From: CAYSCS01 sp964429695
GTDB lineage: Bacteria; Acidobacteriota; Aminicenantia; Aminicenantales; Aminicenantaceae
DNA: 45,941 nt
Reading direction: 5' to 3'
Assembly (NCBI GenBank): GCA_964429695.1
Contig: CAYSCS010000102.1
Coordinates: 1 to 45,941 of the forward strand
Shown: positions 8,667-17,190 of the stretch, piece by piece
Layout of the letters: each line of letters starts with the position of its first letter
Numbering within the stretch: the stretch's first letter is position 1
Notes under the pieces: generated by a model
The model's database searches: none
Told to the model about the DNA's origin: nothing
Seen by the model: only the letters and a program-made list of their open reading frames with translations
Position numbers and translations under genes: made by a program

Positions 8667-8683
8667 TTGGCACGTTGATTGCA
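8667..8683 (+). promoter_or_regulatory. Sigma-54 promoter of the receiver/HdrCBA operon
   Basis: TTGGCACGTTGATTGCA matches the sigma-54 consensus TTGGCACG-N4-TTGCA at every conserved position, with GG at 8669-8670 and GC at 8681-8682 exactly 10 bases apart. Transcription should start near 8694. This rules out the in-frame TTG at 8675 as start of the next gene, because it lies inside the promoter. The expected activator is one of the two NtrC-type regulators in the window. Confidence 0.88.
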
Positions 8684-8710
8684 AATTTAAAATTGATGTT
8701 ACCACAAAAA

Positions 8711-9079
8711 ATGACTCAAGAGAAAAAGATACTCATCATCGATCCGGATAAGGAATCAAGGGATGAACTTGCTACTTTTCTCAGAGAAAATGATTATTAT
8801 GTCGAAACGGGTCGTGGATTCTGTGATGCCATTCAGAAGATTTTGGAGGGAAATTTTAGTTGTTTAATCATGGATGTCAAACTTCCGGAAATGAAAGGTT
8901 ATGAAGCCATCCCGATTGTCAAGAATCTTGACCCTAAAATTAAAGTAATAATAACCACCAAGAAAAATACAAAAATGTTAGAGGCTAAGGTAAGGGAACA
9001 CGATGTTTTCTTTTATTTCATAAAATCTTTCGGAAAAGAAGAATTAAAATTGGCCATAAATAATGCTTTAAATAAATAA
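8711..9079 (+). CDS. Stand-alone CheY-like receiver protein
   Basis: Starting at the ATG at 8711 the protein has 122 residues and is a single receiver domain with no output domain. It has a DPDK acidic pocket where DD is usual, the phospho-acceptor Asp in MDVKLPEMKG, the Thr of ITTKK and the Lys of FIKSF. A longer frame opens at TTG 8675 and another ATG at 8696, but the sigma-54 promoter covers the first and the second is only about two bases from the predicted transcript start. I therefore prefer 8711, although no Shine-Dalgarno sequence is visible. It heads the operon that goes on to HdrCBA, so it may link phosphorylation to the Hdr complex. Confidence 0.8.
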   Translation: MTQEKKILIIDPDKESRDELATFLRENDYYVETGRGFCDAIQKILEGNFSCLIMDVKLPEMKGYEAIPIVKNLDPKIKVIITTKKNTKMLEAKVREHDVFFYFIKSFGKEELKLAINNALNK

Positions 9080-9095
9080 ATTAAGGAGGAATCAA

Positions 9096-9500
9096 ATGGA
9101 AAAGCGTAAAAAGATTATGGTCATAGACGATGATTCTGATTTTCTCGATGCGGTGACTCCAATCTTGGAATCTGCCCATTATGATGTGGTCACGGCTAAG
9201 GACCCAAAAGAGGGGAAGGAAAAAATCTTGGAGACTAAGCCTGATCTAATCCTTCTGGACATAATGATGGACAGCCTCTTTGACGGCTTTTCTTTATGTC
9301 ACAGCATAAAAACAGCAAGAGAGTTCAGGGAGCTCAAGAAGACTCCTGTTATTTTTGTTTCAGCTGTTAAAGAAATGACAGGCTCAAGATTCCAATTCAG
9401 CCCGGAAAATCAGGGTATGCAGGGTCCAGACGATTACATTGATAAACCAGTTAGACCCGATGACCTAATTTCTCGTATTGAAAGGTTGCTTAAAAAATGA
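9096..9500 (+). CDS. Second stand-alone receiver protein of the Hdr operon
   Basis: This 134-residue single-domain response regulator has the acidic pocket IDDDSDF, a phospho-acceptor Asp in LLDIMMDSLFDGF, Ser in FVSAVKE and Lys in YIDKPVRP. The loop between the fourth strand and the conserved Lys is longer than in CheY and rich in polar residues (SRFQFSPENQGMQGPDD). A strong Shine-Dalgarno sequence (TAAGGAGG) precedes the ATG. Its last codons overlap the HdrC start (ATGA), so the receiver and HdrC are translationally coupled. That supports a physical or regulatory link to the Hdr complex, though the kinase partner is unknown. Confidence 0.88.
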   Translation: MEKRKKIMVIDDDSDFLDAVTPILESAHYDVVTAKDPKEGKEKILETKPDLILLDIMMDSLFDGFSLCHSIKTAREFRELKKTPVIFVSAVKEMTGSRFQFSPENQGMQGPDDYIDKPVRPDDLISRIERLLKK

Positions 9501-10120
9501 AAGAAACACAAACAAAAGAAAATAAATCTTGGATGACGGAAAAAGAACAGAATCGTCTCAGGAAGTTGCTTCTTTTCCAAATCGCCAACATCCCCGGAGG
9601 AGAAAGCATTAAAAAATGTATCCAGTGTGGGAGCTGTACAGGTTCTTGTCCTGTGAGTTATGCGATGGATATTACTCCTCGGGAGGTAATTGCTCTTTTT
9701 AGGGCTTGTGATATTAAATCCATTCTCTCGAGCAGAACGATATGGATATGTGCCTCTTGTTACGCATGCACAGTCAGGTGTCCCCAGGGAGTGAAAGTTA
9801 CTGATATTCTTTATGCCCTGAAAAGATTAGCCATAGAAAATAGAATCTTTCCTCGAAGATTTCCAGTCTATGCCCTAAGTCAATCCTTTGTTTACCTTAC
9901 CAACCTTTATGGTCGCAGCTATGAACCTGGATTGATTGTCTCTTATTTTCTCAAAACAAATATTTTAAAGCTATGGAAAATGCTCCCTCTCTTTCTTAAG
10001 CTCTTTCCTAAAGGAAGGATCATGTTCCTTCCTCAGAGAATAAGAAAAAGAAAAAATTTTTCGAAGATCTTAAACGAAGCAGAAATAATGGAAATGATTG
10101 TTCCTGTGGAAGAGAGTTGA
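9497..10120 (+). CDS. hdrC: Heterodisulfide reductase subunit C-like iron-sulfur protein
   Basis: The protein has 207 residues with two 4Fe-4S motifs: C41xxC44xxC47xxxC51P and C85xxC88xxC91xxxC95P. These sit in the helical HdrC fold, with CIQCGSCTGSCPVS and ICASCYACTVRCP as signatures. In the complex it carries electrons from HdrA to the non-cubane clusters of HdrB. The C-terminal 100 residues are basic and weakly hydrophobic and match no domain I recognise. It overlaps the receiver gene by 4 bases and is followed by HdrB. Confidence 0.9.
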   Translation: MKETQTKENKSWMTEKEQNRLRKLLLFQIANIPGGESIKKCIQCGSCTGSCPVSYAMDITPREVIALFRACDIKSILSSRTIWICASCYACTVRCPQGVKVTDILYALKRLAIENRIFPRRFPVYALSQSFVYLTNLYGRSYEPGLIVSYFLKTNILKLWKMLPLFLKLFPKGRIMFLPQRIRKRKNFSKILNEAEIMEMIVPVEES

Positions 10121-10153
10121 GTGATACAAAGAGATATTTTAGAGGAGGATGAA

Positions 10154-11026
10154 ATGAAATACACTTATTATCCGGGCTGCAGCCTGGAAGCTTCAGCTAA
10201 GAGTTATGATGAGTCTCTCAGATTTGTCTTCAAAACCCTGGGATTGGAACTGGTAGAGCTTGAAGACTGGAACTGCTGCGGAGCAACCTACTATATGTCT
10301 ACCAAAGAAACAATATCTCTTGTCATCTCCGCACGAAATCTAGCCCTTGCTGAGAAACAGGGGAATGATTTAGTTGCTCCTTGTAGTTCTTGTTACACGA
10401 TTCTTTACAAGACAAATCAAATACTGCGCGAAAATTTCATCATGAGAGCCAAAGTAAATCAAGCCCTTAAGAAAGATAATCTTGTTTATAATTTGAAAGT
10501 GAATGTGCGTCATCCGCTTGAAGTCCTGGTGAATGATGTAGGGATTCAAAACATTGCCACCAGAGCTCCTCTGAGATTTAACGGAGTGAAGATGGCTCAA
10601 TATTATGGTTGTCAGATAGTGCGCCCTGAGCGTGGACTGGATGATAAAGAAAAGCCGATGATGATGGATTCTCTTTTTCAAGCCCTGGGAGCTGAAAATG
10701 TATATTTCCCGATGAAGGTTCGTTGCTGTGGCGGAATGCTGATGACAACTTATCCTGACCTTGCTTTAGAGCTGAATAAAAACATTCTTGAATGTGCAGA
10801 AGAAAATGGTGCTGAACTAATAATAACTACATGTCCCCTCTGTCAGATAAATCTTGAATGTTACCAGGATAAGATTAATAAAAAGTTCAAAAAAGAATTT
10901 AAAATCCCTGTTCTCTTTTTTACCCAGGTACTTGGACTTGTTCTGGGAGGAAAACCCCAGGAACTAGGTCTGAAGCGACATCTTGTTTCCTTTAATTCCC
11001 AGAAAATAGTGGAGGCTTTGAGATGA
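10154..11026 (+). CDS. hdrB: Heterodisulfide reductase subunit B-like protein
   Basis: Starting at the ATG at 10154, with a perfect GAGGAGG 5 bases upstream, the protein has 290 residues. A GTG-initiated longer frame at 10121 lacks such a site. It contains two CCG domains: C41-C42-G with C77xxC80, and C191-C192-G with C227xxC230, plus YPGCSLEASAKSYD at the N-terminus. These motifs bind the non-cubane 4Fe-4S clusters that reduce a disulfide in methanogen HdrB. Bacteria lack CoM-S-S-CoB in most cases, so the substrate here is unknown. The stop overlaps the HdrA start (ATGA). Confidence 0.92.
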   Translation: MKYTYYPGCSLEASAKSYDESLRFVFKTLGLELVELEDWNCCGATYYMSTKETISLVISARNLALAEKQGNDLVAPCSSCYTILYKTNQILRENFIMRAKVNQALKKDNLVYNLKVNVRHPLEVLVNDVGIQNIATRAPLRFNGVKMAQYYGCQIVRPERGLDDKEKPMMMDSLFQALGAENVYFPMKVRCCGGMLMTTYPDLALELNKNILECAEENGAELIITTCPLCQINLECYQDKINKKFKKEFKIPVLFFTQVLGLVLGGKPQELGLKRHLVSFNSQKIVEALR

Positions 11027-14000
11027 AAAAGGATGAAATTAGAATTGGTGTCTATATATGTTACTGTGGGACTAATATTGCCAGCACAGTTGATGTTGAG
11101 AAATTGAAAGATCACTTCCTTGGCGTCCCCCATGTGGTTGTGGCCCGTACCTATAAATTCATGTGTTCAGAGCCGGGCCAGGACCTTGTCATCAAAGACA
11201 TTAAAGAGCTCAATCTAAATCGTGTGGTAGTGGCTTCATGCTCTCCTTTGATGCATGAGGTTACATTTCGCAGAGCGTGTGAAAATGCTGGTTTAAATCG
11301 ATATCTTTTCCAAATGGTAAACATAAGAGAACAATGCTCTTGGGTTCACAAGGAAATAAATTCAGCTACAGAAAAGGCCAAAGCCCTAATCGCCGCTGCT
11401 GTAAGGCGCGTTGAACATCAGGAGCCTCTTCAGAGTGTTCGAGTTAAGATTAACCCCAACACACTCATTGTTGGAGGAGGGATAGCTGGCATCCAGGCTG
11501 CTTTGGAGATAGCAGAATCAGGAAGCAAGGTCTACCTTGTAGAGAAAGATTCTACAATCGGTGGAAAAATGGCTAAGTTTGATAAGACATTTCCTACCCT
11601 TGATTGTGCTGCCTGTATCTTGACTCCCAAAATGGTTTCTGTGGCTCAGCATAAGAATATTGAACTCCTTGCCTACAGTGAGGTTGAAGAAGTAAAGGGT
11701 TCTATGGGCGAGTATGAAATAAAGGTACGAAAAAAGGCACGTTATGTGGCTAATAACTGCACCTCCTGTGGTGAGTGTTCAAAAGTTTGCCCGGTTAAAG
11801 TTCCAAATCCTTTCGAAGAAAATCAGTCTCTGAGAACAGCTATTTTTAAGACTTTCCCTCAAGCAATTCCTAACACCTACGTTATTGAAAAACAAGACCG
11901 TCCTCCATGTCGAGAAGCGTGTCCCATAGGTCAAGAGGCAGCCGGATATGTGGCTCTTGTGGCTAATGGGAGGTATCAAGAAGCAGCAAACCTAATCCGC
12001 AAACAGAACCCTCTCCCGATTGTATGTGGAAGAGTGTGTTATCACCCTTGTGAATCTGAATGTAACAGACAATTTGTTGATGAGGCAGTGAGCATCAAAA
12101 ATATAAAACGTTTTGTGATGGATTGGGAGATGAACAATGACTTAAATCCTGAACCGCCACTGATAGAGACAAAAAGGCCAGAAAAGATAGCTATCGTAGG
12201 CTCTGGTCCCTCTGGGCTTGCCTGTGCACATGATTTAGCCTGGAAAGGATATGAAGTTGTAATTTATGAAAGGCTTGCTGTAGCAGGAGGAATGCTTGCC
12301 GTAGGGATTCCAGAATATCGTCTTCCTAAGAAATTGCTCACGAAAGAAATAGAATATATCCAGAAGCTTGGTGTAAGAATCGAAACAAACAAAACTTTGG
12401 GAAAAGACTTTTCGATTGAAGATTTATTTAAAAAAGGTTTCAAGGCAATCTACCTCGCTACTGGTGCCCATCGCAGCCTTAAGATGAATATTCCTGGGGA
12501 AGAAGAGTATGAAGGAGTCTATCATGGAGTTGACTTCCTGCGCAACATAAACCTTGGTAAACCACAGCCTGTGGGTAAAAGGGTAGCTGTAGTTGGGGGT
12601 GGAAACACTGCAATTGACGCAGCGAGAACAGCATTGCGGTGTGGGGCGGAGGAAGTGACCATCCTCTATAGAAGGACTCGGAAGGAAATGCCTGCGGAAG
12701 AGAGTGAGATACAGGCTGCAGAAGAAGAAGGAGTGAGAATAAACTATCTTGTCGCACCTGTGGAGGTATTAGGGAAGGAAGGGCGAATCATAGCGTTGAA
12801 ATGCATCAGGATGGAACTTGGTGAGCCGGATTCAAGTGGGAGACGCCGACCGATTCCAGTTTCAGGAAGTGAATTTATAACGGAATTTGATACGGTTATC
12901 ATAGCGGTGAGCCAAGCGCCGGAAATTGACTTCCTTAAGGAAAAGACTCCTTTAAGAATCACAAAATGGGATACTCTTGAAGTGAATCCAGAAACGTTAG
13001 AAACAAACATGAGAGGAGTTTTTGCGGGGGGAGATGTGATTCAGGGACCTGCTACGGTAATTGCAGCGATGGGCGATGGAAAAAGAGCTGCTGAAGCCAT
13101 AGATAAATATTTGAATGGGGAGCCCCTAAAGGACTTTAAAACCCATAGACCAAAGAAGCTGGAGAAGAGAGATGAAAATTGCAGACCTCATTCCTATGCC
13201 CCAACCTTCAAGGAAACACCGAAGTTTCCTCGGATTAGAATGAAGGTGAGAGATCCCAGAGAGAGATTGAAAGATTTTGAGGAAGCAGAGTTGGGATTCA
13301 GTGAAGAAGAGGCAAGAAGGGAAGCCGAGCGCTGCTTGAATTGCGGCATTTGTGTTGAATGTCATGAATGTGAAAGAATTTGTGAAGCTAAGGCAATAAA
13401 GCATGATATGAAAGATGAGATTGAAGAAATAAAGGTGGGTCAGATTTTAATCGCCACGGGGTATTCCACACTGAATTCCCAAGCCCTAGTTCCTTATGGT
13501 TATGGAGAATTCGAAGAAGTTTATAGCAGCCTTGAATTTGAGAGGATGGTGAGTTCAACCGGTCCAACTCAGGGGAATATAGTTATGAAAAATGGAAAGG
13601 AACCAAGGGCTATAGGAATCGTTCACTGTGTTGGCTCTCGAGACATAAACAGCCATCCCTACTGTTCGCGGGTATGCTGTATGTATGCACTAAAATTTGC
13701 ACATCTCATCAAGGACAGAACAAACGCAGAAGTTTATGATTTTTATATAGATATGCGCTCTTTCGGGAAGGGGTATGAAGAGTTTTATTCTCGTATTCTG
13801 GATGAAGGAGTTAATGTCATCAGGGGCAAGGTTGCCGAAGTGACAAAGGGCAAATGGCCGGATACCGGTGAGAGCGCTCTGATTATCCATTGTGAAGATA
13901 CCCTTATCAAGAAATACAGAGAAATTCCCGTGGACATGGTAATTCTCTGCAATGCCATAGAACCACAGTCTGATGCAGAAAAGATTCAGAGGCTTTTTTC

Positions 14001-14424
14001 TATAAGTCGCAGTCCGGATGGTTTCTTCTTAGAGAAACATCCGAAATTAGACCCTACTTCAACAGCCACCGACGGGATCTTCATTGCTGGCTGTTGCCAG
14101 GGGCCAAAGGACATCCCGGACACAGTTGCTCAAGCTGCCTCGGCAGCGGCACGCATTCTTTCCAATATTGCTAAAGGCGAAGTTGAGGTGGAGCCTATTC
14201 AGGCTTACATCGACCCGGCTCTCTGTGCTGGATGTCGCCTGTGTAACGCACTTTGTCCTTATGGTGCCATTTCATTTGATGAGCAAGAGAATGTTTCTAA
14301 GGTCAATGAAGCACTCTGCAAGGGATGCGGAACTTGCGTGGCGTCATGTCCATCCTCTGCTTCGCGGGCAAAGCATTTCTCTGATGAACAAATATTTGCT
14401 GAAATTGAAGGAATCTTAAGGTAG
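11023..14424 (+). CDS. hdrA: HdrA-like flavoprotein with a nested GltD/NfnB-type NAD(P)H oxidoreductase module
   Basis: At 1133 residues this is much longer than the roughly 650 of classical HdrA. Residues 1-145 are the HdrA N-terminal domain (YICYCGTNIA). Residues 148-270 hold the FAD motif GGGIAG (151-156), FPTLDCAACILTPKM and a 4Fe-4S motif CTSCGECSKVCP. Residues of about 290-705 form a complete glutamate-synthase-small-subunit-like module: cysteines CREACP, CGRVCYHPCESEC, a second FAD site (VGSGPSGLACAHDL) and an NAD(P) site (VVGGGNTAIDAARTAL, then YRRTRKEMPA). HdrA then resumes with CLNCGICVECHEC, CVGSRD and CSRVCC, and two C-terminal ferredoxin motifs. Two flavins and many clusters in one chain suggest NAD(P)H-linked electron bifurcation with HdrBC. 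The domain calls are seen directly; bifurcation is inferred. Confidence 0.93.
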   Translation: MKKDEIRIGVYICYCGTNIASTVDVEKLKDHFLGVPHVVVARTYKFMCSEPGQDLVIKDIKELNLNRVVVASCSPLMHEVTFRRACENAGLNRYLFQMVNIREQCSWVHKEINSATEKAKALIAAAVRRVEHQEPLQSVRVKINPNTLIVGGGIAGIQAALEIAESGSKVYLVEKDSTIGGKMAKFDKTFPTLDCAACILTPKMVSVAQHKNIELLAYSEVEEVKGSMGEYEIKVRKKARYVANNCTSCGECSKVCPVKVPNPFEENQSLRTAIFKTFPQAIPNTYVIEKQDRPPCREACPIGQEAAGYVALVANGRYQEAANLIRKQNPLPIVCGRVCYHPCESECNRQFVDEAVSIKNIKRFVMDWEMNNDLNPEPPLIETKRPEKIAIVGSGPSGLACAHDLAWKGYEVVIYERLAVAGGMLAVGIPEYRLPKKLLTKEIEYIQKLGVRIETNKTLGKDFSIEDLFKKGFKAIYLATGAHRSLKMNIPGEEEYEGVYHGVDFLRNINLGKPQPVGKRVAVVGGGNTAIDAARTALRCGAEEVTILYRRTRKEMPAEESEIQAAEEEGVRINYLVAPVEVLGKEGRIIALKCIRMELGEPDSSGRRRPIPVSGSEFITEFDTVIIAVSQAPEIDFLKEKTPLRITKWDTLEVNPETLETNMRGVFAGGDVIQGPATVIAAMGDGKRAAEAIDKYLNGEPLKDFKTHRPKKLEKRDENCRPHSYAPTFKETPKFPRIRMKVRDPRERLKDFEEAELGFSEEEARREAERCLNCGICVECHECERICEAKAIKHDMKDEIEEIKVGQILIATGYSTLNSQALVPYGYGEFEEVYSSLEFERMVSSTGPTQGNIVMKNGKEPRAIGIVHCVGSRDINSHPYCSRVCCMYALKFAHLIKDRTNAEVYDFYIDMRSFGKGYEEFYSRILDEGVNVIRGKVAEVTKGKWPDTGESALIIHCEDTLIKKYREIPVDMVILCNAIEPQSDAEKIQRLFSISRSPDGFFLEKHPKLDPTSTATDGIFIAGCCQGPKDIPDTVAQAASAAARILSNIAKGEVEVEPIQAYIDPALCAGCRLCNALCPYGAISFDEQENVSKVNEALCKGCGTCVASCPSSASRAKHFSDEQIFAEIEGILR

Positions 14425-14519
14425 AATAAGAAAGAGTCTGAGTGAAAAAAAGGAATTAACGGCGACTAAAATTCATTGGTCTGAAAAAAAATAGCAATGA
14501 TAATTTAAAAAGGAGAGAG

Positions 14520-15620
14520 ATGCGGGGGAAAAAACCTCTTATTCTGATAATTGATGATGAGGAGTCGATGCGCGATTCTTGCTCATTGATCCTGACTAAA
14601 GAGGGTTGTCAAACAGAGACAGCAGAGAATGGGGCCATAGGTTTAGAAAAGATAAAGAGCATCAAGCCAGACTTGGTTCTTGTGGACCTAAAGATGCCTG
14701 GGATAAGCGGAATGGAAGTTCTGGAAAGAATAAGGGAAATAGACCCGAATATTATTTCGGTTGTTATAACGGGGTATGCTACGGTTGAGTCAGCGGTTGA
14801 AGCGATGAAGAAAGGTGCATACGATTTTCTGCCCAAGCCATTTACTCCTGAAGAATTGCGAATCATTATCCATCGAGGGTTGGAGCACAGGGAGCTTATC
14901 CTTAAGACAGAATCACTACAAAGAGAAAAGAGACTCATGGAAGAGAATTTCATCACCATGGTTACTCATCAGCTTCGGAGCCCTCTTTCTGCAATCGTCC
15001 AGTTTTTTGAAGTCATTCTTTCTGACCTCATTTCTGACAAGGAGAAACAGAAAGAAATGATTCAAAGAGCGAAGTCAAGAGTTGAGGGTTTACTCGATCT
15101 TATCAACGATTGGTTGAATCTAGCCAGGATGAACGAGAAGCAAATAGTTGATAAGGTTGCCCCAATGTCTGTAAGAAAGGTCTTGGAAAAACTCGTAGAA
15201 TTCTATGAGCCTCTTGCAGCAAAGGAAGATATTTCTCTTGAGATTATTCATTCCGAAGGAGAAGACATTGTTAATGGCGATGAGTCAAGTTTGGAACAAG
15301 CTTTTTCCAACATAATCACCAATGCAATCAAATACAACAAGCCCAAAGGTTCAGTTAGGGTTGCAATCCTTGGGAACCAAACCGAGGTTATAGTTGAAGT
15401 TAAAGACACGGGGATAGGAATTGCGAAAGAGCATCTCCCCTTTATTTTTGATCAATTTTACCGAGTATCAAGGAGTGAAAAGGAAAAATGTAAGGGTTCC
15501 GGGTTAGGTCTTACCATCGCCAAGAAAATAATTGACCTCCATGGAGGAAGGATAGAAGTGGAGAGTGAATTGGGGGAAGGAAGCATATTTAGAATCTTTC
15601 TCCCTAGAGCAAAAGCATAG
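14520..15620 (+). CDS. Soluble receiver-histidine kinase fusion
   Basis: The protein has 366 residues and no membrane segment. An N-terminal receiver (D12/D13, phospho-acceptor D56, ITGYAT, LPKPFTP) is joined by a short linker to a HisKA domain (MVTHQLRSPLSA, His150) and a HATPase_c domain (N-box NIITNAIKYN, DTGIGI, GSGLGLTIA). Receiver-first kinases of this kind often act as relays: phosphate from another kinase on the receiver controls the kinase core. The receiver closely resembles that of the NtrC-type regulator at 2198 (for example IIDDEE, RDSCS, LPKPFTPEELR). AAAAGGAGA precedes the ATG. It lies 95 bases after hdrA and may belong to the same operon. Confidence 0.92.
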   Translation: MRGKKPLILIIDDEESMRDSCSLILTKEGCQTETAENGAIGLEKIKSIKPDLVLVDLKMPGISGMEVLERIREIDPNIISVVITGYATVESAVEAMKKGAYDFLPKPFTPEELRIIIHRGLEHRELILKTESLQREKRLMEENFITMVTHQLRSPLSAIVQFFEVILSDLISDKEKQKEMIQRAKSRVEGLLDLINDWLNLARMNEKQIVDKVAPMSVRKVLEKLVEFYEPLAAKEDISLEIIHSEGEDIVNGDESSLEQAFSNIITNAIKYNKPKGSVRVAILGNQTEVIVEVKDTGIGIAKEHLPFIFDQFYRVSRSEKEKCKGSGLGLTIAKKIIDLHGGRIEVESELGEGSIFRIFLPRAKA

Positions 15621-16816
15621 TGTTTAGAAAATCTAATATTTGATTCATCCGACTTCTGAGGGGAATAAATTCTTACCTTAGGAAGATTCAGCGCGAACGA
15701 GTTCAATATGGAAGAAGCCATGGGATGGATATCAAGGGTGGAAAGATACTCAATATCAATTTTCCTTTATGGCACCTCATCTAAAAGCACTCTGTAGTCC
15801 ATCTGATGTCTTGGATTCCTAACTCTTTTACTCCAAACAATCTAGAAGAACCAAATATTTAGTGATTTTGATTTTTCTCCAGATTAATTGATAAAAATGT
15901 TAATCTTCGCCCGAGTAATCGAAGGATGTCCTTGAGGAAAGAGTAGGAATAAGTGCCGCGATATAAGCTGGAGAATGAAAGATAGACTCTTTTTTTCTCC
16001 TTTTAAGCTTAAAATTAAGAAAATTCAAAAGGTATATTCATTGGTTAACTCAATGAGACTTTAATTTTCGAGGAAGAAGATTTACATTTTTATCAACTAA
16101 TAATTAGAAGATAGATCTTAAGATATATATTTAAGCAAAAATTGGAAGATAATTTTAATCAGGGTGAAAAGGTCCAATAATAAAGTTACAATCGCTACAC
16201 TAAGCTTAAGATGGTTAGAGTCGATTCTCATATCTATAAAAGAAGCTAAAAGAGCAGAAAAGAAGGCTTCAATCACCAAAGATAAAGCCAGGCTCTGTTG
16301 AATACTATGGTTGGTGGAGAGAGAATTACATATATCACCCACGATGTAGGTCATTACTTAGGCAAGAGAAGTACTCAGATTTTATTTCTAGAATTTAAGG
16401 GGAAAGAATATGACCAATGGTTAATAGAAGCCTATAAGCACGTCCGCTAGTTCCTTTAATAAAAGCGGTCTGAAGTCTAAAGAAAGCAATCTTTTTCCAG
16501 GAAAACAGGTGTGTTCTTTTCAGCATAAAGAGAATCAAGATTCCTATGCCGAGGACAAGGAAGCTATGACCATCGTAATTTTAAAGCCACAGGTTTCTAC
16601 CTTAAAATTGACATTCTTTGCTCTATGTTGGGAAAATCAAACGCTAAGTCAGGGTATGAGTTATGGGATAAGAAAAGCAGAAACGATATGAAGCGGCTGA
16701 TAGCCTAAAACGATTGAGGGAGGGGTAAGAGGCATGCCCTAGCCATTTCGAAGCTTGAATCGATGTATTTACTGGTAAGGGCAAGTAAAATGGCACTGTC
16801 AAGTCTTTTTTGTCAA
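15621..16816. other. Degenerate intergenic region with decayed coding fragments
   Basis: There is no intact gene in this 1.2 kb. On the + strand short runs read like old protein sequence interrupted by stops and frame changes. Examples are VTIATLSLRWLESILIS near 16170-16220, a 47-codon ATG frame at 16307-16450 (contains ITYITHDVGHYLGKRS), and DHRNFKATGFYLKIDIL near 16567-16617. I recognise none of them. A 78-codon minus-strand frame at 16118-16354 is hydrophobic but overlaps the + strand fragments and has no ribosome site. The region borders an insertion element and looks like a graveyard of transferred DNA. Confidence 0.45.
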
Positions 16817-16831
16817 GTCTCTGAAAAAGTA
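16817..16831 (+). repeat. Left terminal inverted repeat of the IS1182-like element
   Basis: GTCTCTGAAAAAGTA is the exact reverse complement of 18571-18585. Identity stops abruptly on both sides, which gives the probable element end. Confidence 0.8.
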
Positions 16832-16849
16832 TTAATAAAAAATATTTGC

Positions 16850-16877
16850 TTGACATAATGTATAATTACATTATAAT
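16850..16877 (+). promoter_or_regulatory. Promoter with an operator-like palindrome inside the IS left end
   Basis: A consensus TTGACA (16850-16855) is followed after 16 bases by a perfect TATAAT (16872-16877). The same stretch holds an inverted repeat, ATAATGTA (16855-16862) and TACATTAT (16867-16874) around four bases. It may be a binding site for a repressor or for the transposase. The promoter reads into the accessory gene and transposase of the element. Confidence 0.55.
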
Positions 16878-16890
16878 AAATAATAATCTT

Positions 16891-17190
16891 GTGGAAAGTC
16901 AGGATAAGGCCAAAAAAGTCATAAGGATTCTTCAAAATCCGGATGCCATTTTTCTGGGGAGTTTAAGCAAGGTTTATCAGCGGAGGCATCATCAGGGGAA
17001 AAGCAAGCCCTATTGGTATTTGACATGGAAAGAGGGGGGCAAGAGCCATGCTATTTATATCCCTCCTCAAGATGTGGAGCGAGTGAGGAAAGGGATTGGG
17101 AATATGAAGAAGCTCAAAGAGTACCTTACTGATTTAGCCAAAGAAAATTTAGAACGATTGAAGAGGACAAGAGATGTTCACAAGAGATAA
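16891..17190 (+). CDS. Small IS-associated protein, DUF6788-like
   Basis: The reading frame is open from TTG 16846. If the promoter at 16850-16877 is used, the first start after the predicted transcript start is GTG 16891, giving 99 residues; ATG 16858 is the alternative. The core (SLSKVYQRRHH, KPYWYLTWKEGG, IYIPPQDVERVRKGI) resembles the DUF6788 family of small proteins found beside transposases. This assignment is from memory of the motif and is moderate. The C-terminus is a charged helix. It lies inside the inverted repeats, and its stop overlaps the original transposase ATG at 17174 by 17 bases, so the two were translationally coupled. Its role is unknown. Confidence 0.6.
   Translation: MESQDKAKKVIRILQNPDAIFLGSLSKVYQRRHHQGKSKPYWYLTWKEGGKSHAIYIPPQDVERVRKGIGNMKKLKEYLTDLAKENLERLKRTRDVHKR

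Noticed and set aside
16118..16354. Minus-strand 78-codon hydrophobic frame as a small membrane protein
   Set aside because: It has no ribosome site, no family, and it overlaps + strand fragments in a decayed region.
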